Shown: positions 38,451 through 53,889 of the stretch, piece after piece
Position numbering within the stretch: the first letter of the stretch is position 1
How the letters are laid out: every line of letters starts with the position of its first letter
Source: Luzula sylvatica
Lineage: Eukaryota > Streptophyta > Magnoliopsida > Poales > Juncaceae
DNA length: 64,000 nt
Direction of reading: 5' to 3'
NCBI GenBank assembly: GCA_946800325.1
Contig: OX326957.1
Location: 1,550,001-1,614,000 of the forward strand
The notes under the pieces: model-generated
What the model saw: the letters and a program-made list of their open reading frames with translations, nothing else
The model's database searches: none
Told to the model about the DNA's origin: nothing
Position numbers and translations under genes: made by a program

Positions 38451-41400
38451 ATTTCTATTTTTCCAATTTTTTCCAAAAAATAAAAAACTGAAGTCTAACA
38501 CCTTCAAAAATATCAATTATCATTTTTTCTAAAAAAGACCAAAGTAGTTCTCTAAAATGGGCAAAATTCATCATTTTTCATGTTTTTCTGAAAAAACTTC
38601 GCGATTGAAGACTAACACATACAAATTTCTATTTTTCCAATTTTGTGCAAAAAATCAAAAACTGAAGTCTAACACCTTCAAAAATATCAATTATCATTTT
38701 TTCTAAAAAAGACCAAAATAGTTCTCTAAAATGAGCAAAATACATCATTTTTCAAGTTTTTCTCAAAAAATTACGTGATTGGAGACTACCACATCCAAAT
38801 TTCTATTTTTCCAATTTTTTCCAAAAAATAAAAAACTGAAGTCTAACACCTTCAAAAATATCAATTATCATTTTTTCTAAAAAAGACCAAAATAGTTCTC
38901 TAAATTGAGCAAAATACTTCATTATTCATGTTTTTCTCAAAAAATTCCGTGATTGAAGACTAACACATACAAATTTCTATTTTTCCAATTTTTTGCAAAA
39001 AATCAAAAACTGAAGTCTAACACCTTCAAAAATATCAATTACCATTGTTTCTAAAAAAGACCAAAATAGTTCTCTAAAATGTGCAAAATACTTCATTTTT
39101 CATGTTTTTCTCGAAAAACTCCGGGATTGAAAACTAACACATACAAATATCTATTTTTCCTATTTTTTGCATAAAATCAAAAACTGAAGTCTAACACCTT
39201 CAAAAATATCAATTATCATTTTTTCTAAAAAAGACCAAAATAGTTCTCTAAAATGTGCAAAATACTTCATTTTTCATGTTTTTCTCAAAAAACTTCGCGA
39301 TTGAAGACTAACACATACAAATTTCAATTTTTCCAATTTTGTGCAAAAAATCAAAAACTGAAGTCTAACACCTTCAAAAATATCAATTATCATTTTTTCT
39401 AAAAAAGACCAAAGTAGTTCTCTAAAATGGGCAAAATTCATCATTTTTCAAGTTTTTCTCAAAAAATTCCGTGATTGAAGACTACCACATCCAAATTTCT
39501 ATTTTTCCAATTTTTTCAAAAAAATCAAAAACTGAAGTCTAACACCTTCAAAAATATCAATTATCATTTTTTCTAAAAAAGACCAAAATAGTTCTCTAAA
39601 TTGAGCAAAATACTTCATTTTTCATGTTTTTCTCAAAAAACTCCGTGATTGAAGACTAACACATACAAATTTCTATTTTTCCTATTTTTTGCATAAAATC
39701 AAAAACTGAAGTCTAACACCTTCAAAATACCAATTATCATTTTTTCTAAAAAAGACCAAAATAGTTCTCTAAAATGAGCAAAATACTTCATTTTTCATGA
39801 TTTTCTCAAAAAATTCCGTGATTGAAGACTAACACATACAAATTACAATTTTTCCAATTTTTTGCAAAAAATCAAAAACTGAAGTCTAACACCTTCAAAA
39901 ATATCAATTATCATTTTTTCAAAAAAAGACCAAAATAGATCTCTAAAATGAGCAAAATACTTCATTATTCATGTTTTTCTCGAAAAATTCCGTGATTGAA
40001 GACTAACACATACAAATTTCTATTTTTCCAATTTTTTGCAAAAAATCAAAAACTGAAGTCTAACACCTTCAAAAATATCAATTACCATTGTTTCTAAAAA
40101 AGACCAAAATAGTTCTCTAAAATGTGCAAAATACTTCATTTTTCATGTTTTTCTCGAAAAACTCCGGGATTGAAGACTAACACATACAAATATCTATTTT
40201 TCCTATTTTTTGCATAAAATCAAAAACTGAAGTCTAACACCTTCAAAAATATCAATTATAATTTTTTCTAAAAAAGACCAAAATAGTTCTCTAAAATGAG
40301 CAAAATACTTCATTTTTCATGTTTTTCTCAAAAAACTTCGCGATTGAAGACTAACACATACAAATTTCAATTTTTCCAATTTTGTGCAAAAAATCAAAAA
40401 CTGAAGTCTAACACCTTCAAAAATATCAATTATCATTTTTTCTAAAAAAGACCAAAATAGTTCTCTAAAATGAGCAAAATACATCATTTTTCAAGTTTTT
40501 CTCAAAAAATTCCGTGATTGAAGACTACCACATCCAAATTTCTATTTTTCCAATTTTTTCCAAAAAATCAAAAACTGAAGTCTAACACCTTCAAAAATAT
40601 CAATTATCATTTTTTCTAAAAAAGACCAAAATAGTTCTCTAAAATGAGCAAAATACTTCATTTTTCATGTTTTTCTCAAAAAACTTCGCGATTGAAGACT
40701 AACACATACAAATTTCTATTTTTCCAATTTTTTCCAAAAAATAAAAAACTGAAGTCTAACACCTTCAAAAATATCAATTATCATTTTTTCTAAAAAAGAC
40801 CAAAGTAGTTCTCTAAAATGGGCAAAATTCATCATTTTTCATGTTTTTCTCAAAAAACTTCGCGATTGAAGACTAACACATACAAATTTCAATTTTTCCA
40901 ATTTTGTGCAAAAAATCAAAAACTGAAGTCTAACACCTTCAAAAATATCAATTATCATTTTTTCTAAAAAAGACCAAAATAGTTCTCTAAAATGAGCAAA
41001 ATACATCATTTTTCAAGTTTTTCTCAAAAAATTCCGTGATTGGAGACTACCACATCCAAATTTCTATTTTTCCAATTTTTTCCAAAAAATAAAAAACTGA
41101 AGTCTAACACCTTCAAAAATATCAATTATCATTTTTTCTAAAAAAGACCAAAATAGTTCTCTAAATTGAGCAAAATACTTCATTATTCATGTTTTTCTCA
41201 AAAAATTCCGTGATTGAAGACTAACACATACAAATTTCTATTTTTCCAATTTTTTGCAAAAAATCAAAAACTGAAGTCTAACACCTTCAAAAATATCAAT
41301 TACCATTGTTTCTAAAAAAGACCAAAATAGTTCTCTAAAATGTGCAAAATACTTCATTTTTCATGTTTTTCTCGAAAAACTCCGGGATTGAAAACTAACA

Positions 41401-42880
41401 CATACAAATATCTATTTTTCCTATTTTTTGCATAAAATCAAAAACTGAAGTCTAACACCTTCAAAAATATCAATTATCATTTTTTCTAAAAAAGACCAAA
41501 ATAGTTCTCTAAAATGAGCAAAATACTTCATTTTTCATGTTTTTCTCAAAAAACTTCGCGATTGAAGACTAACACATACAAATTTCAATTTTTCCAATTT
41601 TGTGCAAAAAATCAAAAACTGAAGTCTAACACCTTCAAAAATATCAATTATCATTTTTTCTAAAAAAGACCAAAGTAGTTCTCTAAAATGGGCAAAATTC
41701 ATCATTTTTCAAGTTTTTCTCAAAAAATTCCGTGATTGAAGACTACCACATCCAAATTTCTATTTTTCCAATTTTTTCAAAAAAATCAAAAACTGAAGTC
41801 TAACACCTTCAAAAATATCAATTATCATTTTTTCTAAAAAAGACCAAAATAGTTCTCTAAATTGAGCAAAATACTTCATTTTTCATGTTTTTCTCAAAAA
41901 ACTCCGGGATTGAAGACTACCACATACAAATTTCTATTTTTCCTATTTTTTGCATAAAATCAAAAACTGAAATCTAACACCTTCAAAATATCAATTATCA
42001 TTTTTTCTAAAAAAGACCAAAATAGTTCTCTAAAATGAGCAAAATACTTCATTTTTCATGATTTTCTCAAAAAATTCCGTGATTGAAGACTAACACATAC
42101 AAATTACAATTTTTCCAATTTTTTGCAAAAAATAAAAAACTGAAGTCTAACACCTTCAAAAATATCAATTATCATTTTTTCAAAAAAAGACCAAAATAGA
42201 TCTCTAAAATGAGCAAAATACTTCATTATTCATGTTTTTCTCAAAAAATTCCGTGATTGAAGACTAACATATACAAATTTCTATTTTTCCAATTTTTTGC
42301 AAAAAATCAAAAACTGAAGTCTAACACCTTCAAAAATATCAATTACCATTGTTTCTAAAAAAGACCAAAATAGTTCTCTAAAATGTGCAAAATACTTCAT
42401 TTTTCATGTTTTTCTCGAAAAACTCCGGGATTGAAGACTAACACATACAAATATCTATTTTTCCTATTTTTTGCATAAAATCAAAAACTGAAGTCTAACA
42501 CCTTCAAAAATATCAATTATAATTTTTTCTAAAAAAGACCAAAATAGTTCTCTAAAATGAGCAAAATACTTCATTTTTCATGTTTTTCTCAAAAAACTTC
42601 GCGATTGAAGACTAACACATACAAATTTCATTTTTTTCAATTTTGTGCAAAAAATCAAAAACTGAAGTCTAACACCTTCAAAAATATCAATTATCATTTT
42701 TTCTAAAAAAGACCAAAATAGTTCTCTAAAATGAGCAAAATACATCATTTTTCAAGTTTTTCTCAAAAAATTCCCTGATTGAAGACTACCACATCCAAAT
42801 TTCTATTTTTCCAATTTTTTCCAAAAAATCAAAAACTGAAGTCTAACACCTTCAAAAATATCAATTATCATTTTTTCTAA
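38430..42880. repeat. 2261-bp (13-monomer) tandem duplication
   Basis: Variants recur with a 2261-bp step: gattggagac (38777/41038), gattgaaaac (39125/41386), ttttttcaaaaaaagacc with agatctc (39915/42176), and the atcaattata variant (40251/42512). The unit is 13 monomers. It overlaps the 3302-bp duplication that follows, so the events were nested. Confidence 0.85.
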
Positions 42881-45800
42881 AAAAGACCAAAATAGTTCTC
42901 TAAATTGAGCAAAATACTTCATTTTTCATGTTTTTCTCAAAAAACTCCGGGATTGAAGACTAACACATACAAATTTCTATTTTTCCTATTTTTTGCATAA
43001 AATCAAAAACTGAAGTCTAACACCTTCAAAATATCAATTATCATTTTTTCTAAAAAAGACCAAAATAGTTCTCTAAAATGAGCAAAATACTTCATTTTTC
43101 ATGATTTTCTCAAAAAATTCCGTGATTGAAGACTAACACATACAAATTTCAATTTTTCCAATTTTTTGCAAAAAATCAAAAACTGAAGTCTAACACCTTC
43201 AAAAATATCAATTATCATTTTTTCTAAAAAAGACGAAAATAGTTCTCTAAAATGAGCAAAATACTTCATTATTCATGTTTTTCTCAAAAAATTCCGTGAT
43301 TGAAGACTAACACATACAAATTTCTATTTTTCCAATTTTTTGCAACAAATCAAAAACTGAAGTCTAACACCTTCAAAAATATCAATTACCATTGTTTCTA
43401 AAAAAGACCAAAATAGTTCTCTAAAATGTGCAAAATACTTCATTTTTCATGTTTTTCTCGAAAAACTCCGGGATTGAAGACTAACACATACAAATATCTA
43501 TTTTTCCTATTTTTTGCATAAAATCAAAAACTGAAGTCTAACACCTTCAAAAATATCAATTATCATTTTTTCTAAAAAAGACCAAAATAGTTCTCTAAAC
43601 TGAGCAAAATACTTCATTTTTCATGTTTTTCTCAAAAAACTTCGCGATTGAAGACTAACACAAACAAATTTCAATTTTTCCAATTTTGTGCAAAAAATAA
43701 AAAAATGAAGTCTAACACCTTAAAAAATATCAATTATCATTTTTGCTAAAAAAGACCAAAATAGTTCTCTAAATTGAGCAAAATACTTCATTTTTCATGT
43801 TTTTCTCAAAAAACTCCGGGATTGAAGACTAACACATACAAATTTCTATTTTTCCTATTTTTTGCATCAAATCAAAAACTGAAGTCTAACACCTTCAAAA
43901 TATCAATTATCATTTTTTCTAAAAAAGACCAAAATAGTCTCTAAAATAAGCAAAATACTTCATTTTTCATGTTTTTCTCAAAAAATTCCGCGATTGAAGA
44001 CTAACACATACAAATTTCTATTTTTCCAATTTTTTGCAAAAAATCAAAATGTGAAGTCTAACACCTTCAAAAATATCAATTATCATTGTTTCTAAAAAAG
44101 ACCAAAATAGTTCTCTAAAATGTGCAAAATACTTCATTTTTCATGTTTTTCTCGAAAAACTCCGGGATTGAAGACTAACACATACAAATATCTATTTTTC
44201 CTATTTTTTGCATAAAATCAAAAACTGAAGTCTAACACCTTCAAAAATATCAATTATCATTTTTTCTAAAAAAGACCAAAATAGTTCTCTAAAATGAGCA
44301 AAATACATCATTTTTCAAGTTTTTCTCAAAAAATTCCGTGATTGGAGACTACCACATCCAAATTTCTATTTTTCCAATTTTTTCCAAAAAATAAAAAACT
44401 GAAGTCTAACACCTTCAAAAATATCAATTATCATTTTTTCTAAAAAAGACCAAAATAGTTCTCTAAATTGAGCAAAATACTTCATTATTCATGTTTTTCT
44501 CAAAAAATTCCGTGATTGAAGACTAACACATACAAATTTCTATTTTTCCAATTTTTTGCAAAAAATCAAAAACTGAAGTCTAACACCTTCAAAAATATCA
44601 ATTACCATTGTTTCTAAAAAAGACCAAAATAGTTCTCTAAAATGTGCAAAATACTTCATTTTTCATGTTTTTCTCGAAAAACTCCGGGATTGAAAACTAA
44701 CACATACAAATATCTATTTTTCCTATTTTTTGCATAAAATCAAAAACTGAAGTCTAACACCTTCAAAAATATCAATTATCATTTTTTCTAAAAAAGACCA
44801 AAATAGTTCTCTAAAATGAGCAAAATACTTCATTTTTCATGTTTTTCTCAAAAAACTTCGCGATTGAAGACTAACACATACAAATTTCAATTTTTCCAAT
44901 TTTGTGCAAAAAATCAAAAACTGAAGTCTAACACCTTCAAAAATATCAATTATCATTTTTTCTAAAAAAGACCAAAGTAGTTCTCTAAAATGGGCAAAAT
45001 TCATCATTTTTCAAGTTTTTCTCAAAAAATTCCGTGATTGAAGACTACCACATCCAAATTTCTATTTTTCCAATTTTTTCAAAAAAATCAAAAACTGAAG
45101 TCTAACACCTTCAAAAATATCAATTATCATTTTTTCTAAAAAAGACCAAAATAGTTCTCTAAATTGAGCAAAATACTTCATTTTTCATGTTTTTCTCAAA
45201 AAACTCCGGGATTGAAGACTACCACATACAAATTTCTATTTTTCCTATTTTTTGCATAAAATCAAAAACTGAAATCTAACACCTTCAAAATATCAATTAT
45301 CATTTTTTCTAAAAAAGACCAAAATAGTTCTCTAAAATGAGCAAAATACTTCATTTTTCATGATTTTCTCAAAAAATTCCGTGATTGAAGACTAACACAT
45401 ACAAATTACAATTTTTCCAATTTTTTGCAAAAAATAAAAATCTGAAGTCTAACACCTTCAAAAATATCAATTATCATTTTTTCAAAAAAAGACCAAAATA
45501 GATCTCTAAAATGAGCAAAATACTTCATTATTCATGTTTTTCTCAAAAAATTCCGTGATTGAAGACTAACATATACAAATTTCTATTTTTCCAATTTTTT
45601 GCAAAAAATCAAAAACTGAAGTCTAACACCTTCAAAAATATCAATTACCATTGTTTCTAAAAAAGACCAAAATAGTTCTCTAAAATGTGCAAAATACTTC
45701 ATTTTTCATGTTTTTCTCGAAAAACTCCGGGATTGAAGACTAACACATACAAATATCTATTTTTCCTATTTTTTGCATAAAATCAAAAACTGAAGTCTAA

Positions 45801-47530
45801 CACCTTCAAAAATATCAATTATAATTTTTTCTAAAAAAGACCAAAATAGTTCTCTAAAATGAGCAAAATACTTCATTTTTCATGTTTTTCTCAAAAAACT
45901 TCGCGATTGAAGACTAACACATACAAATTTCAATTTTTCCAATTTTGTGCAAAAAATCAAAAACTGAAGTCTAACACCTTCAAAAATATCAATTATCATT
46001 TTTTCTAAAAAAGACCAAAATAGTTCTCTAAAATGAGCAAAATACATCATTTTTCAAGTTTTTCTCAAAAAATTCCCTGATTGAAGACTACCACATCCAA
46101 ATTTCTATTTTTCCAATTTTTTCCAAAAAATCAAAAACTGAAGTCTAACACCTTCAAAAATATCAATTATCATTTTTTCTAAAAAAGACCAAAATAGTTC
46201 TCTAAATTGAGCAAAATACTTCATTTTTCATGTTTTTCTCAAAAAACTCCGGGATTGAAGACTAACACATACAAATTTCTATTTTTCCTATTTTTTGCAT
46301 AAAATCAAAAACTGAAGTCTAACACCTTCAAAATATCAATTATCATTTTTTCTAAAAAAGACCAAAATAGTTCTCTAAAATGAGCAAAATACTTCATTTT
46401 TCATGATTTTCTCAAAAAATTCCGTGATTGAAGACTAACACATACAAATTTTAATTTTTCCAATTTTTTGCAAAAAATCAAAAACTGAAGTCTAACACCT
46501 TCAAAAATATCAATTATCATTTTTTCTAAAAAAGACCAAAATAGTTCTCTAAAATGAGCAAAATACTTCATTATTCATGTTTTTCTCAAAAAATTCCGTG
46601 ATTGAAGACTAACACATACAAATTTCTATTTTTCCAATTTTTTGCAACAAATCAAAAACTGAAGTCTAACACCTTCAAAAATATCAATTACCATTGTTTC
46701 TAAAAAAGACCAAAATAGTTCTCTAAAATGTGCAAAATACTTCATTTTTCATGTTTTTCTCGAAAAACTCCGGGATTGAAGACTAACACATACAAATATC
46801 TATTTTTCCTATTTTTTGCATAAAATCAAAAACTGAAGTCTAACACCTTCAAAAATATCAATTATCATTTTTTCTAAAAAAGACCAAAATAGTTCTCTAA
46901 ACTGAGCAAAATACTTCATTTTTCATGTTTTTCTCAAAAAACTTCGCGATTGAAGACTAACACATACAAATTTCAATTTTTCCAATTTTGTGCAAAAAAT
47001 AAAAAACTGAAGTCTAACACCTTAAAAAATATCAATTATCATTTTTGCTAAAAAAGACCAAAATAGTTCTCTAAATTGAGCAAAATACTTCATTTTTCAT
47101 GTTTTTCTCAAAAAACTCCGGGATTGAAGACTAACACATACAAATTTCTATTTTTCCTATTTTTTGCATCAAATCAAAAACTGAAGTCTAACACCTTCAA
47201 AATATCAATTATCATTGTTTCTAAAAAAGACCAAAATAGTCTCTAAAATAAGCAAAATACTTCATTTTTCATGTTTTTCTCAAAAAATTCCGCGATTGAA
47301 GACTAACACATACAAATTTCTATTTTTCCAATTTTTTGCAAAAAATCAAAATGTGAAGTCTAACACCTTCAAAAATATCAATTATCATTGTTTCTAAAAA
47401 AGACCAAAATAATTCTCTAAAATGTGCAAAATACTTCATTTTTCATGTTTTTCTCGAAAAACTCCGGGATTGAAGACTAACACATACAAATATCTATTTT
47501 TCCCATTTTTTGCATAAAATCAAAAACTGA
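40940..47530. repeat. 3302-bp (19-monomer) tandem duplication
   Basis: At least eight variants recur exactly 3302 bp apart: gattggagac (41038/44340), gattgaaaac (41386/44688), gaagactaccacatac (41912/45214), gaaatctaac (41969/45271), agactaacatatac (42261/45563), ttccctga (42771/46073), ttttgcta (43741/47043) and atgtgaagtc (44049/47351). Copies are nearly identical, so the event is recent by satellite standards. Confidence 0.92.
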
Positions 47531-48122
47531 AGTCTAACACCTTCAAAAATATCAATTATAATTTTTTCTAAAATAGACCAAAATAGTTCTCTAAAATGAG
47601 CAAAATACTTCATTTTTCAAGTTTTTCTCAAAAAACTTCGCGATTGAAGACTAACACATACAAATTTCAATTTTTCCAATTTTGTGCAAAAAATCAAAAA
47701 CTGAAGTCTAACACCTTCAAAAATATCAATTATCATTTTTTCTAAAAAAGACCAAAATAGTTCTCTAAAATGAGCAAAATACATCATTTTTCAAGTTTTT
47801 CTCAAAAAATTCCGTGATTGGAGACTACCACATCCAAATTTCTATTTTTCCAATTTTTTCCAAAAAATAAAAAACTGAAGTCTAACACCTTCAAAAATAC
47901 CAATTATCATTTTTTCTAAAAAAGACCAAAATAGTTCTCTAAATTGAGCAAAATACTTCATTTTTCATGTTTTTCACAAAAAACTCCGGGATTGAAGACT
48001 ACTAACACATACAAATTTCTATTTTTCCTATTTTTTGCATAAAATCAAAAACTGAAGTCTAACACCTTCAAAATATCAATTATCATTTTTTCTAAAAAAG
48101 ACCAAAATAGTTCTCTAAATTG

Positions 48123-51100
48123 AACAAAATACTTCATTTTTCATGTTTTTCTCAAAAAACTCCGGGATTGAAGACTAACACATACAAATTTCTATTTTTC
48201 CTATTTTTTGCATCAAATCAAAAACTGAAGTCTAACACCTTCAAAATATCAATTATCATTTTTTCTAAAAAAGACCAAAATAGTCTCTAAAATAAGCAAA
48301 ATACTTCATTTTTCATGTTTTTCTCAAAAAATTCCGCGATTGAAGACTAACACATACAAATTTCTATTTTTCCAATTTTTTGCAAAAAATCAAAATGTGA
48401 AGTCTAACACCTTCAAAAATATCAATTATCATTGTTTCTAAAAAAGACCAAAATAGTTCTCTAAAATGTGCAAAATACTTCATTTTTCATGTTTTTCTCG
48501 AAAAACTCCGGGATTGAAGACTAACACATACAAATATCTATTTTTCCTATTTTTTGCATAAAATCAAAAACTGAAGTCTAACACCTTCAAAAATATCAAT
48601 TATCATTTTTTCTAAAAAAGACCAAAATAGTTCTCTAAAATGAGCAAAATACTTCATTTTTCAAGTTTTTCTCAAAAAACTTCGCGATTGAAGACTAACA
48701 CATACAAATTTCAATTTTTCCAATTTTGTGCAAAAAATCAAAAACTGAAGTCTAACACCTTCAAAAATATCAATTATCATTTTTTCTAAAAAAGACCAAA
48801 ATAGTTCTCTAAAATGAGCAAAATACATCATTTTTCAAGTTTTTCTCAAAAAATTCCGTGATTGGAGACTACCACATCCAAATTTCTATTTTTCCAATTT
48901 TTTCCAAAAAATAAAAAACTGAAGTCTAACACCTTCAAAAATATCAATTATCATTTTTTCTAAAAAAGACCAAAATAGTTCTCTAAATTGAGCAAAATAC
49001 TTAATTATTCATGTTTTTCTCAAAAAATTCCGTGATTGAAGACTAACACATACAAATTTCTATTTTTCCAATTTTTTGCAAAAAATCAAAAACTGAAGTC
49101 TAACACCTTCAAAAATATCAATTACCATTGTTTCTAAAAAAGACCAAAATAGTTCTCTAAAATGTGCAAAATACTTCATTTTTCATGTTTTTCTCGAAAA
49201 ACTCCGGGATTGAAAACTAACACATACAAATATCTATTTTTACTATTTTTTGCATAAAATCAAAAACTGAAGTCTAACACCTTCAAAAATATCAATTATC
49301 ATTTTTTCTAAAAAAGACCAAAATTGTTCTCCAAAACAAGCAAAATACTTCATTTTTCATGTTTTTCTCAAAAAATTCCGCGATTGAAGACTAACACATA
49401 CAAATTTCTATTTTTCCAATTTTTTTCAAAAAATCAAAAACTGAAGTCTAACACCTTCAAAAATATCAATTATCATTGTTTCTAAAAAAGACCAAAATAG
49501 TTCTCTAAAATGTGCAAAATACTTCATTTTTCGTGTTTTTCTCGAAAAACTCCGGGATTAAAGACTAACACATACAAATATCTATTTTTCCTATTTTTTG
49601 CATAAAATCAAAAACTGAAGTCTAACACCTTCAAAAATATCAATTATCATTTTTTCTAAAAAAGACCAAAATAGTTCTCTAAAATGAGCAAAATACTTCA
49701 TTTTTCATGTTTTTCTCAAAAAACTTCGCGATTGAAGACTAACACATACAAATTTCAATTTTTCCAATTTTGTGCAAAAAATCAAAAACTGAAGTCTAAC
49801 ACCTTCAAAAATATCAATTATCATTTTTTCTAAAAAAGACCAAAGTAGTTCTCTAAAATGGGAAAAATTCATCATTTTTCAAGTTTTTCTCAAAAAATTC
49901 CGTGATTGAAGACTACCACATCCAAATTTCTATTTTTCCAATTTTTTCAAAAAAATCAAAAACTGAAGTCTAACACCTTCAAAAATATCAATTATCATTT
50001 TTTCTAAAAAAGACCAAAATAGTTCTCTAAATTGAGCAAAATACTTCATTTTTCATGTTTTTCTCAAAAAACTCCGGGATTGAAGACTAACACATACAAA
50101 TTTCTATTTTTCCTATTTTTTGCATAAAATCAAAAACTGAAGTCTAACACCTCCAAAATATCAATTATCATTTTTTCTAAAAAAGACCAAAATAGTTCTC
50201 TAAAATGAGCAAAATACTTCATTTTTCATGATTTTCTCAAAAAATTCCGTGATTGAAGACTAACACATACAAATTACAATTTTTCCAATTTTTTGCAAAA
50301 AATCAAAAACTGAAGTCTAACGCCTTCAAAAATATCAATTATCATTTTTTCAAAAAAAGACCAAAATAGTTCTCTAAAATGAGCAAAATACTTCATTATT
50401 CATGTTTTTCTCAAAAAATTCCGTGATTGAAGACTAACACATACAAATTTCTATTTTTCCAATTTTTTGCAAAAAATCAAAAACTGAAGTCTAACACCTT
50501 CAAAAATATCAATTACCATTGTTTCTAAAAAAGACCAAAATAGTTCTCCAAAATGTGCAAAATACTTCATTTTTCATGTTTTTCTCGAAAAACTCCGGGA
50601 TTGAAGACTAACACATACAAATATCTATTTTTCCTATTTTTTGCATAAAATCAAAAACTGAAGTCTAACACCTTCAAAAATATCAATTATAATTTTTTCT
50701 AAAAAAGACCAAAATAGTTCTCTAAAATGAGCAAAATACTTCATTTTTCATGTTTTTCTCAAAAAACTTCGCGATTGAAGACTAACACATACAAATTTCA
50801 ATTTTTCCAATTTTGTGCAAAAAATCAAAAACTGAAGTCTAACACCTTCAAAAATATCAATTATCATTTTTTCTAAAAAAGACCAAAATAGTTCTCTAAA
50901 ATGAGCAAAATACATCATTTTTCAAGTTTTTCTCAAAAAATTCCGTGATTGAAGACTACCACATCCAAATTTCTATTTTTCCAATTTTTTCCAAAAAATC
51001 AAAAACTGAAGTCTAACACCTTCAAAAATATCAATTATCATTTTTTCTAAAAAAGACCAAAATAGTTCTCTAAATTGAGCAAAATACTTCATTTTTCATG

Positions 51101-53885
51101 TTTTTCTCAAAAAACTCCGGGATTGAAGACTAACACATACAAATTTCTATTTTTCCTATTTTTTGCATAAAATCAAAAACTGAAGTCTAACACCTTCAAA
51201 ATATCAATTATCATTTTTTCTAAAAAAGACCAAAATAGTTCTCTAAAATGAGCAAAATACTTCATTTTTCATGATTTTCTCAAAAAATTCCGTGATTGAA
51301 GACTAACACATACAAATTTCAATTTTTCCAATTTTTTGCAAAAAATCAAAAACTGAAGTCTAACACCTTCAAAAATATCAATTATCATTTTTTCTAAAAA
51401 AGACCAAAATAGTTCTCTAAAATGTGCAAAATACTTCATTTTTCATGTTTTTCTCGAAAAACTCCGGGATTGAAGACTAACACATACAAATATCTATTTT
51501 TCCTATTTTTTGCATAAAATCAAAAACTGAAGTCTAACACCTTCAAAAATATCAATTATCATTTTTTCTAAAAAAGACCAAAATAGTTCTCTAAACTGAG
51601 CAAAATACTTCATTTTTCATGTTTTTCTCAAAAAACTTCGCGATTGAAGACTAACACATACAAATTTCAATTTTTCCAATTTTGTGCAAAAAATAAAAAA
51701 CTGAAGTCTAACACCTTAAAAAAAAATCAATTATCATTTTTGCTAAAAAAGATCAAAATAGTTCTCTAAATTGAGCAAAATACTTCATTTTTCATGTTTT
51801 TCTCAAAAAACTCCGGGATTGAAGACTAACACATACAAATTTCTATTTTTCCTATTTTTTGCATCAAATCAAAAACTGAAGTCTAACACCTTCAAAATAT
51901 CAATTATCATTTTTTCTAAAAAAGACCAAAATAGTCTCTAAAATAAGCAAAATACTTCATTTTTCATGTTTTTCAAAAAAAATTCCGCGATTGAAGACTA
52001 ACACATACAAATTTCTATTTTTCCAATTTTTTGCAAAAAATCAAAATGTGAAGTCTAACACCTTCAAAAATATCAATTATCATTGTTTCTAAAAAAGACC
52101 AAAATAGTTCTCTAAAATGTGCAAAATACTTCATTTTTCATGTTTTTCTCGAAAAACTCCGGGATTGAAGACTAACACATACAAATATCTATTTTTCCTA
52201 TTTTTTGCATAAAATCAAAAACTGAAGTCTAACACCTTCAAAAATATCAATTATCATTTTTTCTAAAAAAGACCAAAATAGTTCTCTAAAATGAGCAAAA
52301 TACTTCATTTTTCAAGTTTTTCTCAAAAAACTTCGCGATTGAAGACTAACACATACAAATTTCAATTTTTCCAATTTTGTGCAAAAAATCAAAAACTGAA
52401 GTCTAACACCTTCAAAAATATCAATTATCATTTTTTCTAAAAAAGACCAAAATAGTTCTCTAAAATGAGCAAAATACATCATTTTTCAAGTTTTTCTCAA
52501 AAAATTCCGTGATTGGAGACTACCACATCCAAATTTCTATTTTTCCAATTTTTTCCAAAAAATAAAAAACTGAAGTCTAACACCTTCAAAAATATCAATT
52601 ATCATTTTTTCTAAAAAAGACCAAAATAGTTCTCTAAATTGAGCAAAATACTTAATTATTCATGTTTTTCTCAAAAAATTCCGTGATTGAAGACTAACAC
52701 ATACAAATTTCTATTTTTCCAATTTTTTGCAAAAAATCAAAAACTGAAGTCTAACACCTTCAAAAATATCAATTACCATTGTTTCTAAAAAAGACCAAAA
52801 TAGTTCTCTAAAATGTGCAAAATACTTCATTTTTCATGTTTTTCTCGAAAAACTCCGGGATTGAAAACTAACACATACAAATATCTATTTTTACTATTTT
52901 TTGCATAAAATCAAAAACTGAAGTCTAACACCTTCAAAAATATCAATTATCATTTTTTCTAAAAAAGACCAAAATTGTTCTCCAAAACAAGCAAAATACT
53001 TCATTTTTCATGTTTTTCTCAAAAAATTCCGCGATTGAAGACTAACACATACAAATTTCTATTTTTCCAATTTTTTTCAAAAAATCAAAAACTGAAGTCT
53101 AACACCTTCAAAAATATCAATTATCATTGTTTCTAAAAAAGACCAAAATAGTTCTCTAAAATGTGCAAAATACTTCATTTTTCGTGTTTTTCTCGAAAAA
53201 CTCCGGGATTAAAGACTAACACATACAAATATCTATTTTTCCTATTTTTTGCATAAAATCAAAAACTGAAGTCTAACACCTTCAAAAATATCAATTATCA
53301 TTTTTTCTAAAAAAGACCAAAATAGTTCTCTAAAATGAGCAAAATACTTCATTTTTCATGTTTTTCTCAAAAAACTTCGCGATTGAAGACTAACACATAC
53401 AAATTTCAATTTTTCCAATTTTGTGCAAAAAATCAAAAACTGAAGTCTAACACCTTCAAAAATATCAATTATCATTTTTTCTAAAAAAGACCAAAGTAGT
53501 TCTCTAAAATGGGAAAAATTCATCATTTTTCAAGTTTTTCTCAAAAAATTCCGTGATTGAAGACTACCACATCCAAATTTCTATTTTTCCAATTTTTTCA
53601 AAAAAATCAAAAACTGAAGTCTAACACCTTCAAAAATATCAATTATCATTTTTTCTAAAAAAGACCAAAATAGTTCTCTAAATTGAGCAAAATACTTCAT
53701 TTTTCATGTTTTTCTCAAAAAACTCCGGGATTGAAGACTAACACATACAAATTTCTATTTTTCCTATTTTTTGCATAAAATCAAAAACTGAAGTCTAACA
53801 CCTCCAAAATATCAATTATCATTTTTTCTAAAAAAGACCAAAATAGTTCTCTAAAATGAGCAAAATACTTCATTTTTCATGATTT
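48123..53885. repeat. 3651-bp (21-monomer) repeat copies
   Basis: Bases from about 48150 to 50234 match those from about 51800 to 53885 at a constant 3651-bp offset: gattggagac (48860/52511), ttaattattc (49001/52652), tactattttt (49241/52892), gggaaaaattc (49860/53511) and ctccaaaata (50151/53802). The second copy ends abruptly at about 53880-53890, in catgattttttt, joined to a different monomer type. Confidence 0.9.
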
Positions 53886-53889
53886 TTTT

